A stretch of 64,000 nucleotides of DNA from Nitrospira sp. (GTDB lineage Bacteria; Nitrospirota; Nitrospiria; Nitrospirales; Nitrospiraceae). Positions 27,318-36,306 of the stretch are shown here, piece by piece. The position numbers and the translations under genes were made by a program. The notes below the pieces were generated by a model. It did no database searches and was not told the origin of the DNA. It saw only the letters and a list, made by a program, of their open reading frames with translations. The stretch covers positions 95,254 to 159,253 of the forward strand of contig JADLEJ010000049.1 of NCBI GenBank assembly GCA_020846195.1, given 5' to 3'. Each line of letters begins with the position of its first letter. Positions within the stretch are counted from its first letter, which is position 1.

Positions 27318-27857
27318 CTACTTCTTTGCGGGACGAGACGATCGTCCTTTCGTCAGGGGCTGGAGATCCGGCATCGGCGCCGGATCGATCCCCCAATGTT
27401 TCCTCTTAGGTGCTTCCTGGTGTGATACCGCAAAGAGCGTATGAAAGGCAATTGCCTTGGAACCTCCGCCCGCCTGGCCTTTGCTCCAGGCTTCCCCGGC
27501 ATCGCTCAGAATCTCGAGCAGCGTTTCGTATTCGTCTTCGTCGCCGGGCAGGACGGCTTGCGCATCGGTGATCAGCAGCACATAGCCCTTGGCAGGTAGC
27601 CACTCCAGATCCGCGAGGCATTCCTCCATCGCGTCCCAGTTGTGGCCGAAATAGTCGGGGAAGCCCAAGGCGCGAGCGAATTCCGTGAACAGGCCGGCCG
27701 GCGTCGAGCATTTTTTCCCGTGGATCGCGCGCAACGCGAATCCGACGGGGGGCTTGGCCAGCGCGGAAGCGGTTGTGCCGGCCGGCACGATCAACAGCGA
27801 CGACCAGGGGGCTTTCGGTGCCTGGAGATAACTCATCAAGGTGCGTGGTGGTGTCAT
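27318..27857 (-). CDS. Barstar-like ribonuclease inhibitor
   Basis: A 179-residue protein with a barstar fold in its middle: GKKCSTPAGLFTEFARALGFPDYFGHNWDAM (split over helices 1-2) and ECLADLEWLPAKGYVLLITDA, the region that plugs the barnase active site. It has about 40 extra residues at each end relative to Bacillus barstar (about 90 residues). No signal peptide, so it is cytoplasmic. It lies 15 bases downstream of the secreted RNase gene, forming an enzyme-immunity operon. Confidence 0.85.
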   Translation of the reverse strand: MTPPRTLMSYLQAPKAPWSSLLIVPAGTTASALAKPPVGFALRAIHGKKCSTPAGLFTEFARALGFPDYFGHNWDAMEECLADLEWLPAKGYVLLITDAQAVLPGDEDEYETLLEILSDAGEAWSKGQAGGGSKAIAFHTLFAVSHQEAPKRKHWGIDPAPMPDLQPLTKGRSSRPAKK

Positions 27858-27872
27858 GGAATGATCGCTATC

Positions 27873-28292
27873 CTAGTTGAGCGGTGTGAAGGTTCGGTAA
27901 TGATCGCCGGTATAGTACGCTTTGCCGGTGCGCTGTTCGATCACCAGCCGTTCCGCATCCCGCGACCGGCCGCGAATTTTCGGGTTCACGTCGTACTCGC
28001 GATAGCGGCCGCGTGGCAATCGACGCTCCCGGTTCTGAAAGTCCCGTCCTCCGATATATCCGGGCAGCGGGGCTCCGTCTCGTTCCTGCAAACGCTTGAG
28101 CAGGTCCTGCGCTTTGAGAGGCGCCATCGAGGCGGCGCCGCGACCCTGCGCAACCGCGGGCGGCGTTGGCGAGGATTGAATGAGCGGTTCTGCCAGGCCT
28201 GTTTCTGCGCGCAGCCCGGCGCAGACCATCAGCCCAAGCAGGAGGACGGCGACAAGGCACTGTGAGAAACGCCGGATCAGGGAGAACGGCAT
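27873..28292 (-). CDS. Secreted barnase-type guanyl-preferring ribonuclease
   Basis: A 139-residue protein: signal peptide (CLVAVLLLGLMVCAGLRA, cleavage about residue 29), a linker, then a microbial RNase domain from about residue 75. LPGYIGGRDFQNRE, YREYDVNPK, RDAERLVIEQ and GDHYRTFTPLN align with barnase, placing catalytic Glu99, Arg115 and His131, all present. It should cleave single-stranded RNA after G. ATG 28292 gives the good signal peptide. The barstar-like gene follows 15 bases downstream. Confidence 0.9.
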   Translation of the reverse strand: MPFSLIRRFSQCLVAVLLLGLMVCAGLRAETGLAEPLIQSSPTPPAVAQGRGAASMAPLKAQDLLKRLQERDGAPLPGYIGGRDFQNRERRLPRGRYREYDVNPKIRGRSRDAERLVIEQRTGKAYYTGDHYRTFTPLN

Positions 28293-28580
28293 GACGAGAA
28301 TCCTGTTGGTCCGCCGCCGCGACGGTAGCATGCGCATTGGGGGAGGTCAAACTCGCTGCCTCCGTGTGGCGCCAGACCGCTTTGCGGTCACTCTATGCGT
28401 AGGATAGAATGTCGGCGGATTATTCACGGCATGAACCCAGAGCGAGTGGTCATCCGATCGCGATACCGCATCAGAAAGATCCAACTCCATCGTGATGCCC
28501 CTGAAGGACGCATGACGAGCGCCATGCGAGGAGCGAACATTGTGCTGAACCCGCGCGCTATTCGAGAGAAATGCCCGCTC

Positions 28581-29126
28581 ATGCGGCGGGCATCTGTACT
28601 CATCGCTCTGCTCGCCTTGCTGGGCAGTCCCATGCCGGGGTTCGCCCAGAGCGGATCGCTCGATCAATCGCCGACCGCCATCGTCAAGCGCTATGTGGGG
28701 CTCGACAAGAAGGGCGCCCGCATGGACGCCATGTCGTTCGAAACGCTGGTGCCGTACATCGATTGGACAGAGGAGCCGGTGTGGGGGCGGATCGTGGTGA
28801 TTCAAGACGCCACTGTGCCGGAGGATTATCGGAAATGGGATGTGGTGAACCGGCTCGAAGTCGTGATTCCGACCACGTTTACGGTGCTTGGCTCGGTGTA
28901 TTTGGAAACGGCGGTGTTTGTGCCGGAAGCGATGACGGAAGAAGTCCGCTTTCGCGTCAAGGCGGTCCGAAGCAAATGGCGGATCGTGGAACCGGTGATT
29001 CCTCCGCATATCGGGTTGAAACGGATGATCGATTTGGTGCGTGACGCAGAGATCAAAGAAGCCGATGCCGAGAAACGCGGCCTGCTGGCTGCTTTGGGAG
29101 AGACATTGCGAAAGGTCAAACCATGA
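28581..29126 (+). CDS. Secreted hypothetical protein
   Basis: A 181-residue exported protein: signal peptide RRASVLIALLALLGSPMPGFAQ, cleaved near residue 23. The mature part is alpha+beta (SPTAIVKRYVGLDKKGARM, EVRFRVKAVRSKWRIVEP) with a resemblance to NTF2-like periplasmic folds, but I cannot assign it. ATG 28581 starts the signal peptide; the frame is open further upstream. The stop shares an ATGA with the following HAD gene, so the two are coupled. Confidence 0.78.
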   Translation: MRRASVLIALLALLGSPMPGFAQSGSLDQSPTAIVKRYVGLDKKGARMDAMSFETLVPYIDWTEEPVWGRIVVIQDATVPEDYRKWDVVNRLEVVIPTTFTVLGSVYLETAVFVPEAMTEEVRFRVKAVRSKWRIVEPVIPPHIGLKRMIDLVRDAEIKEADAEKRGLLAALGETLRKVKP

Positions 29127-29770
29127 CGAAGACCCCGGTGGATGTGTTGATATTCGATCTGGACGGCACGTTGATCGAGTCGAAGTGGGACATTGCCCGT
29201 TCGGTCAATCTCACGCTGGCCGAATTAGGACTGCCGGAACGGCCGCTCGAAGAGATTTTCGGGTTCGTCGGCGACGGCGTGAAGAAACTGCTGCGGCTGG
29301 CTGTCGGGGAAAACGACCGGGTGAGTTTCGACCAGGCCCTCGCCGTGTTTCGCGGCCACTATCTCGAACATTGCTTGGACCGAACGGTGTTTTTCCCAGG
29401 GATCGAGCCGATGTTGCGGCATTTCTCCGATAAGCACAAAGCCGTGGCGACGAATAAATCGATCGAATACACGCGGGTTATTCTGAACGGGCTGGGCGCG
29501 GAGTATTTCCCCTGGGTCGTCGGGGGAGACAGCGGGTTTGGCCTGAAACCGGAGCCTGGTATGCTGTTGCATTTGCTCGAGCAGGTGAAGGTTCCCAAGG
29601 AGCGCGCCGTGTTGATCGGCGACAGCACCAACGACATCAATGGCGGCCACAACGCCGGCATTCGGGTCTGCGCCGTCGGCTACGGGATGGGGAATCGGGA
29701 GAAAATGGCGGCTTGCCAGCCCGATTGGTTTATCGAACGGCCGGAACAACTGATGGAGATTTTTACATGA
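29123..29770 (+). CDS. HAD-family phosphatase, phosphoglycolate-phosphatase-like
   Basis: A 215-residue HAD hydrolase. FDLDGTLIESKWDI has the nucleophile Asp and the acid/base Asp, with a helical cap next (SVNLTLAELGLPERPLEE), then ATNKS, a Lys in LKPEPGM and the metal-site IGDSTNDINGGHNAG. Gph-like enzymes clear 2-phosphoglycolate, but substrate is not certain. It overlaps the upstream gene (ATGA) and the downstream M16 peptidase (ATGA), forming a tight operon. Confidence 0.9.
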   Translation: MTKTPVDVLIFDLDGTLIESKWDIARSVNLTLAELGLPERPLEEIFGFVGDGVKKLLRLAVGENDRVSFDQALAVFRGHYLEHCLDRTVFFPGIEPMLRHFSDKHKAVATNKSIEYTRVILNGLGAEYFPWVVGGDSGFGLKPEPGMLLHLLEQVKVPKERAVLIGDSTNDINGGHNAGIRVCAVGYGMGNREKMAACQPDWFIERPEQLMEIFT

Positions 29771-31344
29771 TGACTCATGGTGCATGGTCCATGCGCAAGG
29801 TGTCCCTCGCCGTGGCAGTAGCGGTGAGTCTGAGCGTTGCCTCGAACCCGTCGATGGCCGAGGGGCCGAGTCTTGCCGACCGGGTGATCGAGCATAAGCT
29901 GGCGAACGGTCTGACCGTCCTCATGGTCGAGCGCCATCAAACGCCGGTGGTCTCGATCAACATCACCTTCGGGGTAGGTGGGGTGAATGAGCAGGCCGGC
30001 CAGACCGGGCTGGCTCATCTCTATGAGCACATGGCGTTCAAAGGCACGCGGACCGTCGGGACGAAAGACTACGACAAGGAAAAGCTGACCCTCGACGAGC
30101 TGGCCCGTGCAGGGACTCTTCTCGATCAGCGGCAGCGCGAACTCGCCCAAAAGGGCTCTGCAGCGACGGCGGCCGAGCAGGCCGCGCTGGACGCCTTGCA
30201 GAAACAGGTGGCCGACTTGCAGACGCAAGCGGGCCAGTATGTCGTCGGCAACGAGGTGGCCTTGCTCTATCAGCGCCACGGCGGCGTGGGCCTCAACGCC
30301 TCCACCGGAAAAGATCTCACGCGCTATACGATCAACCTTCCGGCCAACCGGCTGCCGGTCTGGGCGGCGATCGAAGCGGACCGGATGGCGAACCCGGTCC
30401 TCCGCGAATTTTACAAAGAGCGCGGCGTCGTGATGGAAGAGCGCCGTCTGCGCAACGACGACAGTCCGAACGGCCTCTTGTTCGAAACCTTTACCTCGGC
30501 GGCCTTTCGGGCGCATCCCTACGGCGTGCCGACTATTGGGTGGGGTTCGGACATTCTGTCGCTGACGCCGGCGGCGACCGAGGCGTTCTTCAAAACGTAT
30601 TATGGGCCGAACAACGCGACGATCGCGCTCGTGGGGGATATCGACCCGAAAGAAACGATGGCCTTGATCGAGAACACGTTCGGGAAAATTCCAGCGGCGA
30701 ACGCCACGCCCGAGATTGTGACCGTGGAGCCGGAGCAGCGAGGCGAGCGCCGCGTCGAAGTCGAATTCGATGCCGAGCCGATTGTCGCGATCGGGTACCA
30801 TAAGCCCGGCTTGGGCCATCCCGACGACGAGGTCTTCGACGTCATCGATGAAATCCTGACCGATGGGCTGACGTCCCGCCTGCAGACCGTTCTGGTCAGA
30901 GAGAAGCGGCTGGCCATGTCGGTCGGCTCCGATGCCAACTACCCCGGCGTCCGCGCTCCCAATCTCTTTATCCTCACCGCGACTCCGCTGGCGCCTCATA
31001 CGACGGCAGAGGTGGAGGCCGCGCTCTACGCGGAATTGGAACGGCTCAAGACCGAGCCGGTGCAGGCGAAAGAGCTGCAAAAAATCGTCAACAATATCGA
31101 CGCGGACCTCGTGCGGGCGCTGCGTTCGAACAGCGGCCTGGCGTCGCAGCTGGCGCTCTATCAAACGGTGGCGGGCGATTGGCGGCATGTCTTGAAATCG
31201 CGCGACCGGATCGCCGCCGTCACGCCGGCCGATATTCAGCGGGTGGCCAGGCAGTATTTCACGAAATCCAATCGAACGGTCGGCACGCTCGTCAAGCACG
31301 CGCGCGACAAGAATCTGACGGCAGGGAATGAGGTGGCACGATGA
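29767..31344 (+). CDS. M16 zinc peptidase, catalytic subunit
   Basis: A 525-residue secreted pitrilysin-family peptidase. Signal peptide near residues 10-31, then the inverted zinc motif HLYEH at 84-88. A helical Ala/Gln-rich insertion (about 100-155) separates this from the downstream acidic ligand region, which is unusual length for the family. The second M16 half (about 260-500) is inactive as normal. It works with the non-catalytic partner encoded immediately downstream (ATGA overlap). Confidence 0.92.
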   Translation: MMTHGAWSMRKVSLAVAVAVSLSVASNPSMAEGPSLADRVIEHKLANGLTVLMVERHQTPVVSINITFGVGGVNEQAGQTGLAHLYEHMAFKGTRTVGTKDYDKEKLTLDELARAGTLLDQRQRELAQKGSAATAAEQAALDALQKQVADLQTQAGQYVVGNEVALLYQRHGGVGLNASTGKDLTRYTINLPANRLPVWAAIEADRMANPVLREFYKERGVVMEERRLRNDDSPNGLLFETFTSAAFRAHPYGVPTIGWGSDILSLTPAATEAFFKTYYGPNNATIALVGDIDPKETMALIENTFGKIPAANATPEIVTVEPEQRGERRVEVEFDAEPIVAIGYHKPGLGHPDDEVFDVIDEILTDGLTSRLQTVLVREKRLAMSVGSDANYPGVRAPNLFILTATPLAPHTTAEVEAALYAELERLKTEPVQAKELQKIVNNIDADLVRALRSNSGLASQLALYQTVAGDWRHVLKSRDRIAAVTPADIQRVARQYFTKSNRTVGTLVKHARDKNLTAGNEVAR

Positions 31345-32822
31345 AGGCGGTAGGAATCGAGAGACAAGCAGCGAGAGGGACTGGAGCTGGAACGGTGTGG
31401 TGTTTCGGCCTGGCGGCTATGCTCGTCGGCGCAGTCGCCACCGGCTGCGCTGGCGGTCCGGCGGCGAGCGATCCGCGAACCATGACCTTCAAGCCGGTCG
31501 AGTTTACCCCGCCGGAGCCGGATCGCGTGGTGCTCGACAATGGCATGGTTGTCTACCTCTTGGAAGATCATGAGCTGCCGCTTATTACAGTGACGGCCAC
31601 GATGAAGACCGGCGCCTGGCTCGATCCGGCCGATAAAGTCGGCCTCGCGGCCCTCACGGGCGCCCTCATGCGGACCGGCGGCGGCGGCGGGCTTACGCCG
31701 GAACAGGTGGATGAGGAATTAGAATATTTCGCCGGGGATGTTGGCATGTCGATCGGCCACGAGTCCGGTTCCGCCTCACTCGATGTGCTGAAGAAGGATC
31801 TGACACGCGGGCTCCGGATTTTTTCCGGTCTGCTTCGGGCGCCGGCTTTCGACCAGGCGCGGGTCGAGATTGCGAAGTCGCAGGCGCTCGAAGGCATCCG
31901 GCGGCGCCAGGACAATCCCGGCTCCGTGGTGGGCCGAGAGTTCATGAAGTTGTTGTACGGTCCGGACCATCCGTCTGCGCGGGAAGCCTCCATCGCGTCG
32001 ATCTCCGGCATCACCCGTGACGATCTTGTGGCCTTTCACCGAAACACGATTCATCCCAATGGCATGATTGTCGGCGTGACCGGCGATTTTCAGAAAGCGG
32101 ACATGCTGGCGGCCTTGCGCGAGGCGTTCGGAGATTGGGCCAAGGGCGCGGTGCCGGAACTGAAGATTGCCGATGTGCCGAACAGTCAGAGCGCCACGCC
32201 GGCGATCCGGTTCGTCGACAAAGAGACCTCGCAGACGCATATGCGGATCGGTCATCTCACCATCCGGGAAAACGATCCCGACTACGTGGCCTTGGCGATC
32301 GCCAACGATATCCTGGGCGGAAGTTCGTTCCGGAGCCGGCTCTTCAACGATGTGCGAACGAAGCGCGGACTGGCCTATTCGGTCGGCAGCCGCTTGGTGG
32401 CGGGCGTGCACGATCAAGGCGTCTGGCTCATGCGGGCGGAGACGAAGCAGGCCTCGACACAAGAAGTGGTAAGCCGGTTCATTGCCAACATCGAGCGGAT
32501 GCGGACAGAGCCGGTGACGGATCAGGAGCTGGCCGAGGCGAAAGAGGCCTACGTGAATTCGTTCGTCTTCTCGTTCAGCAGCTCGTCGGCGATTGTCAGC
32601 CGCCTGGCGAGTTTGGAGTATGATGGGTTGCCCAAGGATTTTCTTCAGCAGGTGCGCGACAAGGTGGTGAAGCTGACCAAGGAAGACGTGCTGGCTGCGG
32701 CGAAGAAACATCTGCATCCGGACCGGTTGAAGGTCCTCGCCGTCGGCTCCGGCAGCCTGCTGCCGAAAGCGCTGTCGGCTTTCGGGGAAGTGAAAGAGAT
32801 CAAGCTGAGTCCGGAAGGGTGA
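31341..32822 (+). CDS. M16-family non-catalytic partner, lipoprotein
   Basis: A 493-residue M16 homologue lacking the HxxEH zinc site: the equivalent stretch reads DKVGLAALTGALMRTGG. The N-terminal segment has a hydrophobic run and a lipobox-like VATGC, so it may be lipid-anchored. Conserved inactive-half features are present (SFRSRLFNDVRTKRGLAYSVGS). Alpha/beta M16 pairs form a clam-like chamber in which one subunit has zinc. It shares an ATGA with the upstream peptidase. Confidence 0.9.
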   Translation: MKAVGIERQAARGTGAGTVWCFGLAAMLVGAVATGCAGGPAASDPRTMTFKPVEFTPPEPDRVVLDNGMVVYLLEDHELPLITVTATMKTGAWLDPADKVGLAALTGALMRTGGGGGLTPEQVDEELEYFAGDVGMSIGHESGSASLDVLKKDLTRGLRIFSGLLRAPAFDQARVEIAKSQALEGIRRRQDNPGSVVGREFMKLLYGPDHPSAREASIASISGITRDDLVAFHRNTIHPNGMIVGVTGDFQKADMLAALREAFGDWAKGAVPELKIADVPNSQSATPAIRFVDKETSQTHMRIGHLTIRENDPDYVALAIANDILGGSSFRSRLFNDVRTKRGLAYSVGSRLVAGVHDQGVWLMRAETKQASTQEVVSRFIANIERMRTEPVTDQELAEAKEAYVNSFVFSFSSSSAIVSRLASLEYDGLPKDFLQQVRDKVVKLTKEDVLAAAKKHLHPDRLKVLAVGSGSLLPKALSAFGEVKEIKLSPEG

Positions 32823-32855
32823 AGTAAGAGAGGTTGGCGGTGAGGGGCGTTCTTC

Positions 32856-32908
32856 TGCTCGCGCCCTGCGCACGCGAGGCGCGGCTTCGGTGCATGCGCG
32901 CAGTAAGG
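32856..32908 (+). repeat. Dispersed repeat, copy 1
   Basis: TGCTCG at 32856 followed about 35 bases later by ATGCGCGCAGTAAGG (32894-32908). The same ordered words occur twice at 50473-50590. It lies in the gene-free stretch between the M16 operon and the HTH-MBL gene. Possibly a REP-like family; only three copies are visible here. Confidence 0.35.
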
Positions 32909-32975
32909 ATCGCCGGACCCGCCGGCTTTGAGAGGAATTGAGTGAGAAGATTTGCTGACGGAGTGATGATTCGAC

Positions 32976-33821
32976 ATGCCGCTTGAAGATGAGCTGTGCG
33001 ACATTCTGAAAAAGTCCCGCATGGGGCAGGGGTGGTCCGTGGTCGATCTCGCGCGGATGACGGGATTGCCGGGCAGCGACATCACGGCGCTGGAGCGTGG
33101 CGATCGTCCGCGCGATCGCACGGAAGTGCGGGCCTTGGCGAAGGCCCTGGGCCTTCGAGCGGAGCCGCTCGCGCAGATTGCCATTGAGCAGTGGACGCCG
33201 GTTGCTCAGCATCCGCCAGCCTGGGTGGAGACGATTCATGGATCGATCAATGGCTACGGCGTGCAGGGCTACGTTATTCATGACGCGGGCGAGGCGCTGC
33301 TGATCGATACGGCGTACAATGCGACGGCGATGATCGAGTTTCTGTCCGCGCGCCGTCTGAACCTGGTTGGGATTGGTCTGACGCACGGGCATGCGGACCA
33401 TGCCGATGGCATCGAACAGATTCTCGCGCGCTATCCGGCGCCGGTCTATCTGGGAGCGGAGGACGTGGAGCTGCTCAGTTGGCGGCCGCCTCAGTCGCAG
33501 TTGACGACACCGGTTCATGGACAGACGATCACGGTCGGCCGTTTGGCCGTTCATTGCCTGATGACGCCGGGCCATACGCCAGGCGGCGTCTGCTACCGGG
33601 TTGACGATTCGCAGGTGCCGGTCTGTTTTGTGGGCGATACGTTGTTCTCTGGATCGATCGGCCGATCGAATCCCAGCACGCTCTATCAGACCCATCTGGC
33701 ATCCGTCAGGGCGGCGGTGCTTGGTCTCCCGCCGGAGTATCGCTTGCTGCCGGGCCATGGTCCCGCGACCACGGTCGAAGAAGAACTTGCCCATAATCCT
33801 TTTTATGCGTCCGTATCGTAA
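32976..33821 (+). CDS. HTH (XRE) - metallo-beta-lactamase-fold fusion
   Basis: A 281-residue protein joining a Cro/C1-type DNA-binding domain (about residues 5-65: WSVVDLARMTGLPGSDITALERG) to a metallo-beta-lactamase-fold hydrolase (about 85-275). The second domain has LTHGHADHADG with His137, His139, Asp141 and His142, then TPGHTPGG, FVGDTLFSGSIGR and LPGHGPATT, the glyoxalase-II-like ligand set. It may be a metabolite-sensing regulator with an enzyme-like sensor or simply a hydrolase with an extra domain. No neighbour shares its operon. Confidence 0.88.
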   Translation: MPLEDELCDILKKSRMGQGWSVVDLARMTGLPGSDITALERGDRPRDRTEVRALAKALGLRAEPLAQIAIEQWTPVAQHPPAWVETIHGSINGYGVQGYVIHDAGEALLIDTAYNATAMIEFLSARRLNLVGIGLTHGHADHADGIEQILARYPAPVYLGAEDVELLSWRPPQSQLTTPVHGQTITVGRLAVHCLMTPGHTPGGVCYRVDDSQVPVCFVGDTLFSGSIGRSNPSTLYQTHLASVRAAVLGLPPEYRLLPGHGPATTVEEELAHNPFYASVS

Positions 33822-33872
33822 GGATGCTCAAAACGTCCGGTGGACTGTTTCTGTCTCCTGTTAGGAGCGCGC

Positions 33873-34799
33873 ATGAACGGCGACCGGCAGGATGAAGCGG
33901 CCGATGACGCGGAGGCATTCGAAGAGTCGGCGTTTTCCCGTTATTGGCTGCCGGTCGGCCTGTTCGGTCTGACGGTCTTCACCACGCTGTGGGCCGGCGC
34001 CTATCAAGACCATCCCAACTTATTTCATCCCTTTCGCGGAGCCTGGGAGTTGCTCACGGAGCGGCCCGGCGAGCTGGTGAACGGGATTCCCTTTGCGGCG
34101 ACGCTGCTCCTGATCCTCGTCACCCACGAGCTGGCGCACTCTCTGTACTCGAAACGGCATCGCGTTTCGGCGTCGCTCCCGTTGTTCATTCCCGGGTTGC
34201 CGCTGTTCGTGGGAACCTTTGGCGCCATCATTCGCGTGCGCGGGCAAATCGTTGAGCGGAAGGCCCTCTTCGATATCGGGATCTCCGGGCCACTGGCTGG
34301 ATTTGTCGTGGCGTTGGTGGCGCTCGTGGTGGGGCTGCACTGGTCGCAGGTGGAGATGGGGATCAGCGCCACCAGTCCGTTCTACGTCGGCCGGTCCATC
34401 CTGATCGACTGGTGCATTGCCTTTGTCTTCGGCGATCTGCCGAGAGGGGCGAGTGTCAATCTGCATCCGATTGCCGAGGCCGCCTGGTTCGGGCTTTTCG
34501 TCACGTGCCTCAACCTGATTCCTATCGGGCAACTCGATGGCGGCCATGTCGCCTACGCGCTCTGGGGTGGAAGGCAGCGCATCATTGCCTTCGGGGTGAT
34601 TCCCGTTCTGCTGCTGCTCGGCTATCTCGGCTGGCAGGGTTGGTGGCTGTGGGTGTTCCTCTCGGCGCTGCTCGGCGTCGGGCATCCGCCGATTCCAGAT
34701 CCGGTTGCACCGCTGGGTTCGACGCGCATCTGGCTTGGGCGCGCGACCGTCTTGCTTTTCTTTCTCATCTTCACACCGTTCCCCATCGTCGTCCGCTAG
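33873..34799 (+). CDS. M50-family (site-2-protease-like) membrane metalloprotease
   Basis: A 308-residue polytopic protein. The zinc motif HELAH lies in LILVTHELAHSLYSKRH and the third ligand in NLIPIGQLDGGHVAYAL, the two signatures of site-2 proteases. Six or so membrane segments; no PDZ or CBS domain. Such enzymes cleave within membranes, often releasing anti-sigma factors. TAGGAG precedes ATG 33873. An ECF sigma/anti-sigma pair is at 52.6-53.6 kb but nothing links them directly. Confidence 0.9.
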   Translation: MNGDRQDEAADDAEAFEESAFSRYWLPVGLFGLTVFTTLWAGAYQDHPNLFHPFRGAWELLTERPGELVNGIPFAATLLLILVTHELAHSLYSKRHRVSASLPLFIPGLPLFVGTFGAIIRVRGQIVERKALFDIGISGPLAGFVVALVALVVGLHWSQVEMGISATSPFYVGRSILIDWCIAFVFGDLPRGASVNLHPIAEAAWFGLFVTCLNLIPIGQLDGGHVAYALWGGRQRIIAFGVIPVLLLLGYLGWQGWWLWVFLSALLGVGHPPIPDPVAPLGSTRIWLGRATVLLFFLIFTPFPIVVR

Positions 34800-34894
34800 C
34801 ATTCTGCGAAAGGCATCCAATGCATGGCCTGGTTTCATGCGGCGATTTGCCGCAAAGTCTTGTCGGATCGTTTGGTTGGCCCTAGCATGCGGAG

Positions 34895-35659
34895 ATGGAG
34901 TCGATAGAGACGCAAACCGGACTCTGTCCGAAGTGCCAAGCCGATCGATCTGGAGACGCGACCGAGTGTGTCAGGTGCGGAATTATTTTCGCCAAGTACC
35001 GGCCTCTGCCCGTTCGCCTATCCCATACCGGCGCCAGTGCGCGCGATGAATCGGCCGGCTCAGCACCCACCTGGTGGGTCACGGCCAAGCAGTGGTTGAT
35101 TGAAACCGATACGACTTCCGATTCCCTGGCTTTCTACGGGCGGGCGGCGGTCTTTCTGGGGCTGCTCCGGTGGGGGTTCGCCTTCATCGTGACGCCGCTG
35201 GAAACCAACTACACCGGCGAATCGTTTCTCCATTTAATCAATCTGCCGTTTCACGAAGCCGGGCACCTGATCTTTAGCCCATTCGGCCGCTTTATGATGA
35301 TTCTCGGCGGGAGTCTCGGCCAGGTGCTCATGCCGCTGATTTGTCTCGGCGCGTTTCTCATCCAGACGCGCGATCCATTCGGCGCGTCGGTCGCGCTCTG
35401 GTGGACGGCGGAAAGCCTCATGGACGTCGCGCCCTATATCAACGACGCGCGCGATATGGAGCTGATCTTATTGGGCGGAGTGACCGGGAAAGAAACCGAT
35501 GGGCACGACTGGAACAATCTGCTCACGATGCTCGGCTGGCTGGAGTGGGACAATCGCCTGGCGCATGCGACGTACAACCTCGGCATCCTGTTGATGCTGG
35601 CCTCCTTTGCCTGGGGCGGGTGGCTGCTCATTCGGCACTATGACCGATCCAGGCACTAG
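34895..35659 (+). CDS. Zinc-ribbon membrane protein with HEAGH motif
   Basis: A 254-residue protein. The N-terminus is a zinc ribbon (LCPKCQADRSGDATECVRCG, residues 10-29). After a linker come several membrane segments with LPFHEAGHLIFSPFGRF, an HExxH zincin-type motif, near residue 120. A gene for an M50 protease lies about 100 bases upstream. It may be another intramembrane protease or a relative that lost activity; the second-site ligand is not obvious. Confidence 0.75.
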   Translation: MESIETQTGLCPKCQADRSGDATECVRCGIIFAKYRPLPVRLSHTGASARDESAGSAPTWWVTAKQWLIETDTTSDSLAFYGRAAVFLGLLRWGFAFIVTPLETNYTGESFLHLINLPFHEAGHLIFSPFGRFMMILGGSLGQVLMPLICLGAFLIQTRDPFGASVALWWTAESLMDVAPYINDARDMELILLGGVTGKETDGHDWNNLLTMLGWLEWDNRLAHATYNLGILLMLASFAWGGWLLIRHYDRSRH

Positions 35660-35676
35660 ACCGCGACCGATGCGAG

Positions 35677-36306
35677 TCAGTGCGCTGGAACGGATTGGTC
35701 GGTAGCCCGCCGCATCGGAGCTCCCTTTCGGTGCAGCAACGGCGGTCCCAGCGGAACCATCTGGTGTCCCGTAAAGGCTTGGGTGAGACTTGCCACCGCA
35801 TGATAGAACGCCATGAACCCAACCACGATGTGCAAGATGCCGGGCAAGGTTTCGCTGATGATGTTCAGCATGGCCAGGACGGTGGAAGCGAACGTCGCCG
35901 TGATGATGACGTGGAGAATGCACAGCGTGGCATTGCGGTAGGCCGTCAAATAAATCATGACCGCGGAAAAGGCGGCGTACACGAAATTGATTGGGGCAAA
36001 CAGCACCATGTCGAGATGGAACGATGTGCCTTCGCTGACCAGCTTGGCGATGGAGACGGTGAGCCAGAAGAATCCATACATGGTGAGCGCGGTCCCGCCC
36101 AGCTGCTCGTGATAGCGGATATCGGTGATGCCGGCCAGAATCTGCACGATCCCGCCAAAGATCAGGGCGATGACCAGTGTGCCGACTTTATTCGATTCGT
36201 GAATGCCGCCGAGTTGCGCCACGCCGAGCGTCAGGGCGCCCACCGCAAGCCCGAACAATCCAATCGCCAGCACATCGATGCGACGATGATGATCCACGCT
36301 GCTCAT
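35677..36306 (-). CDS. SatP/GPR1-FUN34-YaaH-like acetate transporter
   Basis: A 209-residue protein with six membrane helices and the family pattern LFGLAVGALTLGVAQLG, ALIFGGIVQILAGI and YGFFWLTVSIAKL. Proteins of this family move acetate/succinate or ammonia-linked solutes across the inner membrane. The tail is hydrophilic. It is convergent with the zinc-ribbon membrane protein. Confidence 0.85.
   Translation of the reverse strand: MSSVDHHRRIDVLAIGLFGLAVGALTLGVAQLGGIHESNKVGTLVIALIFGGIVQILAGITDIRYHEQLGGTALTMYGFFWLTVSIAKLVSEGTSFHLDMVLFAPINFVYAAFSAVMIYLTAYRNATLCILHVIITATFASTVLAMLNIISETLPGILHIVVGFMAFYHAVASLTQAFTGHQMVPLGPPLLHRKGAPMRRATDQSVPAH

Noticed and set aside
29680..31299. Long open frame (539 codons) antisense to the M16 peptidase
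   Set aside because: Shadow of the M16 gene; no ribosome site or domain.
31776..33794. Long open frame (672 codons) on the minus strand across the M16 partner and HTH-MBL genes
   Set aside because: Spans two well-recognised genes and their gap; composition is that of a shadow frame.
34839..34853. GCGGC/GCCGC hairpin after the M50 gene as a terminator
   Set aside because: Only a 5-base stem with no T-run.
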